44,833 bases of DNA from Desulfamplus magnetovallimortis (GTDB lineage: Bacteria > Desulfobacterota > Desulfobacteria > Desulfobacterales > Desulfobacteraceae). The notes under the pieces were generated by a model. The model was not told where the DNA came from, did not search any database, and saw only the letters and a program-made list of their open reading frames with translations. Numbering within the stretch: the stretch's first letter is position 1; the number at the start of each line of letters is the position of its first letter. Both the position numbers and the translations under genes were made by a program. Where the stretch lies: NCBI RefSeq assembly GCF_900170035.1, contig NZ_LT828549.1, forward strand, positions 163,591 to 208,423, in the 5' to 3' direction. Positions 15,098 to 24,316 of this stretch are shown here, piece by piece.

Positions 15098-16425
15098 TAC
15101 TGTGATTCTCCTTTGATCGTTTTTACAATTTTATTAAAATCTGTGGTATCACCAACCATTATGCAGCCGATGATTTTCCCATTGTGATCCTTGACGATTT
15201 TTTTATAGACGGTATCAGTTGAAGTTATATTGCACTCCATTTTTCCGTCAACATCTATCTCTCCTGCGGATGCAAGAGATATGCCAGCAACTTTCAGGAC
15301 ATTGGACGGAGGGATGTTTTTGTAAACAGCACTTCCTCCGGCCATGTTGATGCCAGCAACCCTTCCCTGTTCTGTGGCTTCCGGCCAGATGGAAAAGTTG
15401 ACTCCCATAAACTCTGCCACATCTCCGGCAGCATAAACAGAAGGCAGTGATGTCTCCATCCGTTCATTTACCACAATGCCTTTATCTGTTTTAACAGCAT
15501 ATTGATTGTCTCCGGACTTTTTGGAGTTATATCCATTTATTTCAGATTCTTTTGTGCTGCATATATCTATGTCTGATTTTTTTGTGCTGTATTCATTTTT
15601 TTCTGACTCTTTTGCGTCGTGCTTATTTGTGTCAGGCCCTTTTGCAAGGGTGATATCCGCTCTTACACCTGATGAGAATATAACAAGATCAGCCTGTAAT
15701 ATATGGCCGGATTTAAGTTTTACAAGCTTTGGTGGCGCAGAATGGTCATACTCCCTGTTTTCTGATGCTTTTGAGTTTTTGGGATATTTCTCTTTGATCT
15801 CTTCAGTCACCTCTCCGAGCATAAATGTCAAACCGTTTTTCTCAAGAAGTCTCTGGAGTCGGCAAGCTCCCTCTTTATCAAGTTGGCGTGGAAGAAGTCT
15901 TTCAAAGAACTCCACCACAGTAACCTTATGTCCTGAGAGCCCAAGTGAAGAGGCAGTCTCAATGCCAAGAAGCCCTCCACCAATAACTACAATATTTAAT
16001 GGTTCTTGACAAATCTGCACTATTTTATCTGCATCTTCAATATTTCTGAGGGTCAATATACCCTCTGTTTCTCCTCCTTTCACAGGCGGGATAAAAGGTG
16101 TGCTGCCTGTTGATATTAATACTTTGTCATAATTAAAAAATTTTCCGTTTGATGCCAAAGCCTTTTTATTTGTAAAATCAATTTGTTTTATGGTCGTGTC
16201 TGTAATAAGTTCAATATTGTTGCGTGTATGCCACTCCTTTGATTTTATTATAAGGCGTTCTTTTTCAACTTTTCCACAAAGATATTCAGGGAGTCTTATA
16301 CGGCTGTATATTGGAAAATTTTCACTTGTGATCAGCGTTATTTTGCAATTTTGATCAATTTTTCTAATATTTTCCGAAGCAGTTGTTCCTGCTGTTCCAT
16401 TTCCAATGATAAGGTACTGTTTCAT
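15097..16425 (-). CDS. NAD(P)/FAD-dependent oxidoreductase, rubredoxin-reductase-like
   Basis: Pyridine-nucleotide disulfide oxidoreductase family (class I flavoprotein), 442 residues. It has the FAD-binding IIGNGTAGTTA near residue 7, the NAD-binding VIGGGLLGIE near 146, the VYAAGDVAEF FAD motif and a C-terminal substrate-binding domain like NirB/rubredoxin reductases. The gene is translationally coupled to rubrerythrin, so a role as electron donor to rubrerythrin (via rubredoxin) is likely. Before the ISLPSVYAAGDV-type segment the protein carries four tandem 10-residue repeats (coding bases 15496-15615), absent from typical relatives. The start is weakly supported (GAGAG only). Confidence 0.85.
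   Translation of the reverse strand: MKQYLIIGNGTAGTTASENIRKIDQNCKITLITSENFPIYSRIRLPEYLCGKVEKERLIIKSKEWHTRNNIELITDTTIKQIDFTNKKALASNGKFFNYDKVLISTGSTPFIPPVKGGETEGILTLRNIEDADKIVQICQEPLNIVVIGGGLLGIETASSLGLSGHKVTVVEFFERLLPRQLDKEGACRLQRLLEKNGLTFMLGEVTEEIKEKYPKNSKASENREYDHSAPPKLVKLKSGHILQADLVIFSSGVRADITLAKGPDTNKHDAKESEKNEYSTKKSDIDICSTKESEINGYNSKKSGDNQYAVKTDKGIVVNERMETSLPSVYAAGDVAEFMGVNFSIWPEATEQGRVAGINMAGGSAVYKNIPPSNVLKVAGISLASAGEIDVDGKMECNITSTDTVYKKIVKDHNGKIIGCIMVGDTTDFNKIVKTIKGESQ
15496..15615 (-). repeat. Four tandem 30-bp repeats in the flavoprotein gene
   Basis: Encodes AKESEKNEYS, TKKSDIDICS, TKESEINGYN and SKKSGDNQYA: a degenerate 10-residue unit with pattern xK[EK]S[EDG]x[ND]x[YC], four copies, inserted in a loop between the NAD domain and the last FAD motif. 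Confidence 0.8.
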
Positions 16426-16997
16426 GTCAGGTTTTTGCTCTCTTGATTTTCAGATTAATTGTTTTTTTGACCTCATCATGTCGGTTTTTTCCGCGACATG
16501 CTGTTTCATTATTCTGAAACACTTTTGATTAATGGTGTGATACAGATATGTATTAAAAAAGGGGTACTCTTTTATATACAGGCAATTGACATTTAGCTCT
16601 ATGCTATGTTTAAATCATATTTCAAGAATATGGTCAAAGCTATATGGCACTTTTTTACCGTGGAAATAGATACAAATTTTCATATTCGGGGGAGGCTGGA
16701 TGGCAGCCATGACCGTTTACCGTGCAAATACCCCCTATGAATTTGTATTAAATAACTTACCCGTTTATCTCACCCCCCTCTCCATGAATGTAGAGGGGGA
16801 GTTTGGGTAAGTTAATTAAACCCTATTACCTATCATTTTTCATAATCAGGGGCGGCAGTAGAGACAAGGCATGTCTTGTCTCTACTGTCATGACGGTTTA
16901 TATTGAAAATACTGTCCCTTTCATTTGTTGTTTTAAATTTATGGATAGAAAATCGTGCGTCAAGGGCGGACACAAGATATATCAAGGAGATAATATA
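16426..16997. other. Divergent intergenic region with D- and E-type repeats
   Basis: Promoters for the minus-strand flavoprotein-rbr-dfx run and for the plus-strand efflux operon should lie here. The region holds a D-like inverted sequence (TTTTTTACCGTGGAAATAG and GACCGTTTACCGTGCAAAT, about 16648-16732) and a family E unit (16741-16826). No gene is seen before ATG 16998, although the frame is open from 16803. Confidence 0.5.
16741..16826. repeat. Family E repeat (copy 3)
   Basis: AAATAACTTACCCG, then a perfect CCCCCTCT/AGAGGGGG stem, then GGGTAAGTTAATTAAACCC. Right arm matches the copy at 12665 in reverse complement. Confidence 0.7.
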
Positions 16998-18608
16998 ATG
17001 ATCTTTTTACAAAATGTTCCAAAAGAGTTGCACCATGTTTCAGAATTTTTGAAGAGCATGATAAAGACTTTGCATGAAGATCCTCCATGTGCTCTTTATG
17101 GTAAGCAGGAAAATTCTGGAAATGTTGAAATAGTGAGAGATTCTGTCGCTTTAAAGCTGCCGCAGCTTAAGCTAAAAAATACTTCTCTTTTTATAAATAG
17201 CAGTTTTGTGGAGTTTTTCTTTTTGATATTTATACTTTTTATTTTTTTGTCTTCTTCAAACCTTTATGCCGCCAATGATAAGCTTGCACCTGATGATGAA
17301 ACTGCATCTAAATCCTCTTCTCTTTCATTGTCAGATGGAGAGACCCTCACCGTAGAAGACGCCATTAAAATTGCTCTTGTTCAGAATCCAGATATTGGAA
17401 TTGCAAGGGATAGACTCAATATTGCTTCCGAGGCACTTGAGAGAACTGATTCTCTTTTCCGCCCCCATATGTCACTGTTTACAGAGTTTTCAACTGGGGA
17501 CGCACCTTCTGCCTATCTTTTTAAATCCATTGATCAGCGTGATCTTCCCAACGATGTTGTGTTTAACGATCCAGGCACATTTAACAATATTGAGACCGGC
17601 GTTCAGTTGCATTTGAATATCTATAACGGAGGTGTTGACTCTGTAGCTGTAAGAGTGGCGGAATCTGATATCAGGGAAAAAAGAGCAATGACCAAACAGA
17701 TGGAGAACAGGATAGTATCTTCTGTGATTCATCTATTTTTTTCTGTATTAAAGGCAAATGAATATATTGAGATTGCAAGACAGTCAGTTGAGACCATTAA
17801 AGAACAGCTCAGAATCATGACTGTCAGATTCAAAGGAGGAGGTGTTCTTAAATCTGACCTTCTTTCACTTGAAGTAAGGCTTGCAGAAGCAGGAAAGGAT
17901 CTTGTCCACAGCCGCAATATCCACGCAACTACCTTAACCGCCCTTAACGTTATAATGGGAAGAAAACCTGACAGTGATATTTACCTTGCAAAATCCTGTG
18001 AATGTCCCATTGTTTTTCCGGGATCATACCAGGAAGCTGTTGTTGTTGCCATGGAAAAGCGCCCTGAAATGATAACTGCAAGGGAGATGCTTCAGAGGGC
18101 AAGGCTTGATCTTAAAAAAGCATGGGCAGGCTACCTGCCCCGTGTGGATCTCAATGCCCGCTGGTATCTTGACAGCGATGATTTAAAGTTCAATGGAAGT
18201 GATAACAACTATACTGCTGCAATGATAATGAATTGGGATTTCTACACAGGCCAATCAACGGAATCGGATCTTCTCATGGCCGGCCATGGTATTGAGGCTG
18301 CCATTAAAAATGTTAAAAAGACAGAGCTCAATATTTATCAGGATGTTAAACGTGCATATTTAAACCACGAGGATGCAAAAAACCGCCTTGATGTTGCTGG
18401 AAGAAGCGTTGAGATGGCTGATGAATCTCTTATTCTTGTAAAACAGCGTTATGAGGGTGGGTCCGAGTCTGTGACCCGTTATCTTGAGGCGGAGCTTGCA
18501 AGAAGCAAGAGTAGGATGAACAGGACAGCGGCATTTTATGATGAAAAGATTGCCTTGAGCGACATTGCGGTCTCCATGGGCATTCTGTCACAGATATGGG
18601 AAAAATGA
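16998..18608 (+). CDS. TolC-family outer-membrane efflux protein
   Basis: Outer-membrane channel of a tripartite pump. The mature part is a two-repeat TolC-like barrel and coiled-coil protein: TVEDAIKIALVQNPDIGIARDRL at the start, GVQLHLNIYNGG, a central duplicated AVVVAMEKRPEMITAREML, and KRAYLNHEDAKNRLDVA with QRYEGGSESVTRYLEAE at the end. The hydrophobic segment EFFFLIFILFIFLSSSNLYA, a likely signal peptide, lies about 75 residues after ATG 16998, which is unusual. ATG 16998 was chosen because AAGGAG lies eight bases upstream. No Met lies right before the signal, so the true start or an N-terminal extension is unresolved. Adaptor and pump genes follow. Confidence 0.85.
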   Translation: MIFLQNVPKELHHVSEFLKSMIKTLHEDPPCALYGKQENSGNVEIVRDSVALKLPQLKLKNTSLFINSSFVEFFFLIFILFIFLSSSNLYAANDKLAPDDETASKSSSLSLSDGETLTVEDAIKIALVQNPDIGIARDRLNIASEALERTDSLFRPHMSLFTEFSTGDAPSAYLFKSIDQRDLPNDVVFNDPGTFNNIETGVQLHLNIYNGGVDSVAVRVAESDIREKRAMTKQMENRIVSSVIHLFFSVLKANEYIEIARQSVETIKEQLRIMTVRFKGGGVLKSDLLSLEVRLAEAGKDLVHSRNIHATTLTALNVIMGRKPDSDIYLAKSCECPIVFPGSYQEAVVVAMEKRPEMITAREMLQRARLDLKKAWAGYLPRVDLNARWYLDSDDLKFNGSDNNYTAAMIMNWDFYTGQSTESDLLMAGHGIEAAIKNVKKTELNIYQDVKRAYLNHEDAKNRLDVAGRSVEMADESLILVKQRYEGGSESVTRYLEAELARSKSRMNRTAAFYDEKIALSDIAVSMGILSQIWEK

Positions 18609-18888
18609 TGCTGTCAGAATTCTGGAATGATTCATTTTCCGTTTTTAACTTTCAAGAGAAACACACTCAGATTTCAAGGGTTTGACTTAAGCAAATCGTA
18701 AACTACTTTGGTAGATATATGAAAGATGTCAAAATTCAGGAGAGATGGTCATTATGCAAAGTATAAAAGAGAAAATAGTGCCAGGCAAGGAACTTTTTTT
18801 TATGGGGTTTCCGGTTTTAATAAACAGTGGAAACTGGGATTCAACCACTTTTCTGTTTCGGGTTAACTTAGGCGAAGTGGGTCCCGTG
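18609..18888. other. Gap before the adaptor gene
   Basis: Contains a partial family A right arm (GTAAACTAC at about 18697 and ATATGAAAGATGTC ending at 18730). The adaptor frame is open from ATG 18745, so the last 144 bp may be coding. Confidence 0.45.
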
Positions 18889-19980
18889 ATGAAACTTGGG
18901 TTCTTTTATGCCTGTTTTATGCTGGTTTTTGTGACATCTGCTATGGCACAGCCGGCAAATGATTATGTCCCTTCCGAGACTGTTATGGCTTCCCTTGAAA
19001 CCGTTGTGCAGACTTATAAAGCGGTTGGTACTGTAAAACCCAAAAGTGAAACCAGCATTGAGTCTGAGGTTCGGGCACAGGTAAAAGCTGTTCATGTCCA
19101 GGCTGGAGACAGGGTGGAAAAAGGAGACCTGCTTGTTTCCCTTGATGACCGTCAGGCAGCATCCCGTCTTGATGGTGCAAGGGCATCCCTTAACAGTGCC
19201 ATTGCCAACAGGCAGCAGGCCATTCAGGGGGTTACAGCAGCGGAAGCAGCTTTTAATGAGGCAAAGCTTCAATATGAGAGAATCCGTGGTTATTATAGCT
19301 CAAATGCTGCTACAAAGCAGGAACTTGAAGGTGCGGAGTCAAGTTTTATCCAGGCAAAGGCAGCACTTAAGCGCTCACAGGAGGCCCTTGCTGCTGCAGA
19401 TTCTGGTATAAGACAGGCCAGGGAGTTTGTGGCTGAAGTAAAGGTAGGAGCTGATTTTTCCAGAGTTATCTCCCCCGTAACAGGAGAGGTTATACGCTGC
19501 ATGGTCGAGCCCGGTGATCTTGCCATGCCAGGCAAACCCCTTGTTGCCCTTCGCACTGAAAGCGGTTTCAGAATGGAGGCACATGTTCGTGAAGGTTTGA
19601 TTCATAAAGTACGTCCGGGCATGATTCTGAAAGCGGAGATAACAACCCTTGGACTGACTTGTGATGCCGAGATTGAAGAGATAATTCCATATGCAGATCC
19701 GGAAACCCGATCATTTCTTGTAAAGGCACTTCTTCCTGTTATGGATGGGCTTTATCCCGGCATGTATGGAAAACTTCTGATTCCGGATGGCGACAGGGAA
19801 GTTGTCCTTTTACCCATGAAGGCAGTTATCCATACTGGCCAGCTTGAGCTTGTCATGGTTAAATTGAAGGATTCATGGCAACTCCGGTACATCAAGACAG
19901 GAAAACACTCAGGTGACATGGTGGAGGTGCTTTCCGGACTTGCAGGGGATGAGACTGTGGGTGTGGGAGGGCTTAATTGA
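18889..19980 (+). CDS. RND efflux periplasmic adaptor (membrane fusion protein)
   Basis: Links the inner-membrane pump to the TolC-like channel. A start at 18889 gives a clean signal peptide (MKLGFFYACFMLVFVTSAMA then QPAND), followed by a split biotinyl-lipoyl domain (VRAQVKAVHVQAGDRVEKGDLLVSLD and ISPVTGEVIRCMVEPGDLAMPGKPLV), an alpha-helical hairpin in between, and the beta-barrel and membrane-proximal domains (AEIEEIIPYADPETRSFLVKA). The frame is also open from ATG 18745 with AGGAG before it; that start would bury the signal 48 residues in. The stop overlaps the pump start region. Substrate cannot be told from the adaptor. Confidence 0.88.
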   Translation: MKLGFFYACFMLVFVTSAMAQPANDYVPSETVMASLETVVQTYKAVGTVKPKSETSIESEVRAQVKAVHVQAGDRVEKGDLLVSLDDRQAASRLDGARASLNSAIANRQQAIQGVTAAEAAFNEAKLQYERIRGYYSSNAATKQELEGAESSFIQAKAALKRSQEALAAADSGIRQAREFVAEVKVGADFSRVISPVTGEVIRCMVEPGDLAMPGKPLVALRTESGFRMEAHVREGLIHKVRPGMILKAEITTLGLTCDAEIEEIIPYADPETRSFLVKALLPVMDGLYPGMYGKLLIPDGDREVVLLPMKAVIHTGQLELVMVKLKDSWQLRYIKTGKHSGDMVEVLSGLAGDETVGVGGLN

Positions 19981-19982
19981 TC

Positions 19983-22900
19983 ATGGAAGAGAAAGGGTTT
20001 GAAAACAGTGGTTGCAACCATGGTGGTGAAGAATCCGAAAAGCAGGGAATAATAACAGCATTTGTTGAAAAATTTCTTGACGGAAAACTCTCAATAATGC
20101 TCATGATTATCTCTTTGTGCCTTGGTGCTGCATCACTTGTTGTGACACCAAAGGAAGAGGAGCCACAGATAGTTGTGCCCCTTGCAGATATATATGTAAG
20201 TGTTCCCGGGGCAAGTGCCGAAGAGGTGGAGCAGCTTGTCGCAACCCCCCTTGAGCAGTTTCTTTGGCAGATTGATGGCGTTGAATATGTATATTCCATG
20301 TCAAAAAAAGATATGGCTCTTGTAACAGTACGTTTTTTTGTGGGTGAAAACAGAGAGGACTCCTTAGTAAAACTGCATAACCGTATCTCCATGAATATGG
20401 ACAAGGTAACATCAATTGTAAAGGGATGGGTCATAAAGCCTGTGGAAATTGATGATGTCTCCATTGTAAATATTGCTCTCTACTCTGAAAGCCATGGCAG
20501 TGATGAGTTGCGACGTATAGGTGAAGAGGTTATTGCAAGGATTGGAAAGGTTGAGAATATCTCAAGGACAACCGTACATGGGGGGCGTTCACGGGAGATA
20601 AGAGTGGAGCTGGTTCCTGAGAAGATGCAGGCAATGTCTGTCTCATTTATGGACGTTCAGGGGGTTCTGTATGGTGCCGATGCTTCCCTGACAGCCGGAG
20701 CATTTTCCAGAAGCAATCATGAATACCCTGTTATGGTAAGTTCATTTCTGGGAAGTGTTGAAGAGATTGAATCCCTTGTGGTTGGGGTCACAATGGGAAG
20801 GCCTGTTTATCTGAGGGATGTTGCTCTTATAAAGGATACCCCTGAAGAGGCCAGGAGTTACTCAAGAATTCTCTTTTCAGACAGTTATGCCGGCGGGGTA
20901 AAAGGCAATAATAATATGGGGAGCAATGCCAAATATAGTGCAGTTACCCTTGCAGTATCCAAAAAAAGGGGTACCAATGCCGTAACTGTTGCAGATGATG
21001 TTATCCTTGCCTTTCACGAACTTGCTCCAAAGCTTCTTCCGGATGGTGTTTATTTTGAGATTACAAGAAATTATGGGGAGACTGCCCATGAAAAGGTCAA
21101 TGATCTATTAGGCTCACTTCTTTTTGCTGTTGCCTCCGTGGTTGTCCTTCTGGCGTTTACCCTTGGCTGGCGAGAGGCTTTGATTGTTGCCTTTGCGGTT
21201 CCCATAAGTTTTTCACTGGCTCTTTTTGTAAACTACCTTTTTGGCTACACCATAAACAGAGTGACGCTTTTTGCACTTATTCTCTCGCTTGGCCTTGTGG
21301 TTGATGATCCCATTACCAATGTGGAAAATATCCAGCGCCATATCCAAAAAGGCATTCTCAATCCTTTCAGGGCAACTCTTCGTGCGGTCAATGAGGTATT
21401 GCCCCCGGTTATAATGTCAACCCTTGCCATTATTGCCTGTTTTATTCCTCTTTTTTTCATAACCGGAATGATGGGGCCTTATATGGCTCCAATGGCAGCA
21501 AATGTTCCTTTGACAGTCACCTTTTCTACTCTGTGTGCTTTGACAATTGTTCCGTGGCTCTCTTACATATTGCTGAAATCCTCTTCTGGCAAGGTATCAG
21601 AGCTAAAAGAATCAACAAATATTTCATCAGGTGCTTCAACGGCTACTTCATCAGTTACTTCAGCGGGCACTTCAACAGGAGCTTCAGCAGGTGCTTCAAC
21701 AGGTGCTTCAACGGCTACTTCAACAGGTACTTCAACAGGTGCTTCATCAGGCACTTCGGCAGGTGCTTTAGCGGGTACTTCAACAGCTATTTCATCAGGC
21801 ACTTCGGCAGAAGTTGCAGCAGAGGTAAAAGTTCCAGAGAGCAGTTCACAATCTTCAGCCCTTGAAAAAACTTTGCTGTTCAGGATTTACAGGAGTATAG
21901 TAGAGCCTTTTTTAAACTCGGGTTTCAAGAGATTTATGCTTTTTTTTATGATAGTTATTCTTCTTGGAGTCTCCTGTTCACTTGCTGTTTTCAGAAAGGT
22001 TCCTCTTAAACTTCTGCCCTTTGATAACAAAAATGAGTTTCAGATTGTAATTGATATGGATGAAGGCACAACACTTGAGCATACTGATTCTGTGGTTCAG
22101 GTGTTTGAGGATTATCTAAGGAGTGTGCCGGAGGTTACTTCCATTATCTCTTTTACAGGAGAATCATCTCCCATGGATTTCAATGGCATGGTGAGGCACT
22201 ACTATTTGAGAAAGGGAAGCAACTATGCTGACATCAGGGTAAACCTTCTGCCCAAAGATGCGCGAGATCAGCAAAGTCATGGTATTTTACTGCGTCTGAG
22301 GGGAGATCTTGAAGCCATTGCAGAATCAAATGGCGCAAAAATCAGCCTTGTTGAGGTGCCTCCAGGGCCACCTGTACTTTCAACAATTGTGGGTGAGATT
22401 TATGGAAGCATGGATTTGCCACACGAAAAACTTGTGGCATCTTCAGAACACCTTCTGAAAGTTATGAAAGATGAACCCTTTGTTGTGGATATTGATGCCA
22501 TGACAGAAAAAGTTCATGATCAGGTGGAGTTTGTTATTGATCGGGAAAAAGCTGCCCTTCACGGAATTGACACCAAAACAATTACAGCTACAATTGGTGC
22601 AGCATTGAATGGTGTTGTTCCGGCATTCATGCATCTTCCAAGGGAGCGTCAGCCCCTAAAAATAAGGGTGACTCTTCCAAGGGAACTGAAGTCTGGTATT
22701 TCTGATCTTAAGGCCGTTCCTGTAAAGTCAGCCAAAGGAAGAATGATATCTCTGGCAGAGCTTGTTACTGTAAAGATTGTCAGCAGCGAACAGACCATCT
22801 ACCATAAAAATCTTGAAAGAGTGGTCTATGTGCTTGCAGACACAGCAGGCAGGGCTCCTGCCGAAGCAGTTCTTGATATGCAGTCCCGACTTAAAAACGA

Positions 22901-23489
22901 TCCCATGCCCCATGGAGTAAGGGTTGACTGGGATGGTGAAGGTGAATGGAAGATCACACTGCGTGTTTTCAGGGATATGGGAATTGCCTTTGCTGCTGCC
23001 CTTGTCGGTATATATATTCTGCTTATTATCCAGTCTGGCTCTTTTCTTATGCCTGGCCTTATTATGATGGCAATTCCGTTGACACTTCTTGGTATTTTAC
23101 CGGGTTTTCTTCTTCTCAACACTTTTGGGACAGTGCCTGTTGGAGGCTTTGAGAACCCTGTCTTTTTAACTGCAACAAGCATGATCGGCATGATTGCGCT
23201 GGGTGGTATTGTAATAAGAAACTCCCTTGTACTGATTGAGTTTATACAGGATGCCATGAATGGCGGCCTCCCCTTTAAGGAGGCTATCTTGCAGAGCGGA
23301 GCAATAAGGATGAGACCAATCCTTCTGACAGCTCTGACAACTGCCATTGGAGCATTTCCCATAACCCTTGATCCTGTGTTTTCAGGCCTTGCCTGGGCAC
23401 TGATTTTTGGGTTGTTTGCATCCACTCTTTTTACATTGCTGGTAATTCCTGTGACATATTTTGCTGTTTATAGAAGAAAATTTTCATAA
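19983..23489 (+). CDS. RND efflux pump, inner-membrane permease
   Basis: Proton-driven AcrB/MexB-type transporter of about 1168 residues with the usual 12-helix, two-porter-lobe plan. TM1 is near residues 30-48 (LSIMLMIISLCLGAASLVV). The TM4 proton-relay region is LGLVVDDPITNVENI; TM10-12 regions include GMIALGGIVIRNSLVLIEF and LTALTTAIGAFPI. A low-complexity insert (about 550-615) lies in the loop between TM6 and TM7, encoded by a 12-bp tandem repeat. The start is ATG 19983, or TTG 19977 overlapping the adaptor stop; GGGAGGG lies upstream of both. Substrate class is uncertain, but the VDDPITNVE variant differs from the multidrug pumps' VDDAIVVVE. Confidence 0.92.
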   Translation: MEEKGFENSGCNHGGEESEKQGIITAFVEKFLDGKLSIMLMIISLCLGAASLVVTPKEEEPQIVVPLADIYVSVPGASAEEVEQLVATPLEQFLWQIDGVEYVYSMSKKDMALVTVRFFVGENREDSLVKLHNRISMNMDKVTSIVKGWVIKPVEIDDVSIVNIALYSESHGSDELRRIGEEVIARIGKVENISRTTVHGGRSREIRVELVPEKMQAMSVSFMDVQGVLYGADASLTAGAFSRSNHEYPVMVSSFLGSVEEIESLVVGVTMGRPVYLRDVALIKDTPEEARSYSRILFSDSYAGGVKGNNNMGSNAKYSAVTLAVSKKRGTNAVTVADDVILAFHELAPKLLPDGVYFEITRNYGETAHEKVNDLLGSLLFAVASVVVLLAFTLGWREALIVAFAVPISFSLALFVNYLFGYTINRVTLFALILSLGLVVDDPITNVENIQRHIQKGILNPFRATLRAVNEVLPPVIMSTLAIIACFIPLFFITGMMGPYMAPMAANVPLTVTFSTLCALTIVPWLSYILLKSSSGKVSELKESTNISSGASTATSSVTSAGTSTGASAGASTGASTATSTGTSTGASSGTSAGALAGTSTAISSGTSAEVAAEVKVPESSSQSSALEKTLLFRIYRSIVEPFLNSGFKRFMLFFMIVILLGVSCSLAVFRKVPLKLLPFDNKNEFQIVIDMDEGTTLEHTDSVVQVFEDYLRSVPEVTSIISFTGESSPMDFNGMVRHYYLRKGSNYADIRVNLLPKDARDQQSHGILLRLRGDLEAIAESNGAKISLVEVPPGPPVLSTIVGEIYGSMDLPHEKLVASSEHLLKVMKDEPFVVDIDAMTEKVHDQVEFVIDREKAALHGIDTKTITATIGAALNGVVPAFMHLPRERQPLKIRVTLPRELKSGISDLKAVPVKSAKGRMISLAELVTVKIVSSEQTIYHKNLERVVYVLADTAGRAPAEAVLDMQSRLKNDPMPHGVRVDWDGEGEWKITLRVFRDMGIAFAAALVGIYILLIIQSGSFLMPGLIMMAIPLTLLGILPGFLLLNTFGTVPVGGFENPVFLTATSMIGMIALGGIVIRNSLVLIEFIQDAMNGGLPFKEAILQSGAIRMRPILLTALTTAIGAFPITLDPVFSGLAWALIFGLFASTLFTLLVIPVTYFAVYRRKFS
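21630..21809 (+). repeat. 12-bp tandem repeat array inside the RND pump gene
   Basis: Fifteen head-to-tail 12-bp units of the type GGTGCTTCAACA (variants GGCACTTCGGCA, GCTACTTCATCA). They encode about 60 residues of [GA][AT]S[TAS] repeats between TM6 and TM7. All units keep frame because 12 is a multiple of 3, so copy-number change would not break the gene. Confidence 0.9.
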
Positions 23490-23833
23490 AGTTTGAATAA
23501 CTGTTGATGGAAGAGATTGACGGAACACTATATTGATCTTAATGTTTATTGGGATATTTATGGCATTCTTATTTTGATAATTATAATAAATATCAATAAA
23601 ATTAACAAGATGCCTATTTACTCAAAATCGACATTTTATTGCTTTTTTAGAAGTTATTGCAGTTGTCTGAACCAAGATAACCAGGATGGATAGGATGCTC
23701 AGGATAGATAATCCTGCCCTATCTTTGTTAATCTTGGGAATCCTGATTCAGACAGTGTTGACAAGGCTTACAAGATCATAGGTGTCGATTTTGAGTTTTT
23801 AGAGTACATTAAAATTGAAGGAGTATTTGAAGC
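23490..23833. other. Intergenic gap with family C repeat
   Basis: Between the RND pump and the glutaredoxin gene. It is mostly taken up by the family C element at 23620-23796. No gene is seen. GAAGGAG at 23817 is the glutaredoxin ribosome binding site. Confidence 0.55.
23620..23796. repeat. Family C palindromic repeat (copy 2, full length)
   Basis: A 177-bp element with terminal inverted repeats ACTCAAAATCGACA and GTGTCGATTTTGAGT. The inner palindrome spans GTCTGAACCAAGATAACC...GGGAATCCTGATTCAGAC with GGATAGATAATCC at the centre. Nearly identical in reverse orientation to 33366-33540. Confidence 0.88.
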
Positions 23834-24076
23834 ATGCCTGAACTTGTACTGTATTATTCACCCTCATGCCCTTTTTGTAAAAAAGTGACTGATTTTATGT
23901 TGAAGCATGATATTAAAATTAAAATGGTGGATCGTGACTGGTCACAGGAAAATCGTCAGGAGTTGATCGATAAGGGTGGAAAACCACAGGTACCCTGCCT
24001 TTTAATTGATGGAAAAGCACTTTATGAGTCAGATGATATTGTTAAATGGTTTCAAGACAATTTGGTGGCATCTTAA
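23834..24076 (+). CDS. Glutaredoxin
   Basis: An 80-residue thioredoxin-fold protein with the classical CPFC active site (YYSPSCPFCKKV), the cis-Pro motif QVPCLLIDGK and the C-terminal YESDDIVKWF helix. It matches GSH-type glutaredoxins in length and in the ESDDI motif. GAAGGAG lies ten bases before the ATG. It stands alone between two repeat-filled gaps, so it is likely a monocistronic gene. General thiol-disulfide reductase; partner unknown. Confidence 0.9.
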   Translation: MPELVLYYSPSCPFCKKVTDFMLKHDIKIKMVDRDWSQENRQELIDKGGKPQVPCLLIDGKALYESDDIVKWFQDNLVAS

Positions 24077-24085
24077 AAAAAATAT

Positions 24086-24163
24086 AGAGTACCCTTTTTG
24101 AACTATTCTTCCCCCCTCGCAAGTCTGTGAGAGGGGGCAGGGTGAGGTTTCATATAGTTTTCC
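24086..24163. repeat. Family E repeat (copy 4)
   Basis: GAGTACCCTTTTTGAACTA, then CCCCCCTCGC.AAGTCTGTGAGAGGGGG forming a C-rich/G-rich stem. The left arm matches the outer arm of the copy at 30175. Confidence 0.65.
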
Positions 24164-24316
24164 AGAAAAATATTTTATTTTTTGCTCAAAAAAATTAATC
24201 AAGATAACAGATAGTTAGACTTTTCCATTATCAATTTAATTGTCTTGAATACTATAGCAACAATTTACGCCGGATATTCAAAAAAGGGTACAATCAAAAA
24301 AAATATGCCTGATAGT

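Noticed and set aside
15506-16009. A 167-codon plus-strand frame with repeated SDSFVL-like units
   Set aside because: It is the complement of the 30-bp repeats in the flavoprotein gene; no start signal or family match.
19977-19985. Selenocysteine or frameshift link between adaptor and RND pump
   Set aside because: The TGA overlap is an ordinary stop/start junction; both proteins are complete.
21630-21809. CRISPR-like array
   Set aside because: Period of 12 bp without spacers and inside an intact reading frame.
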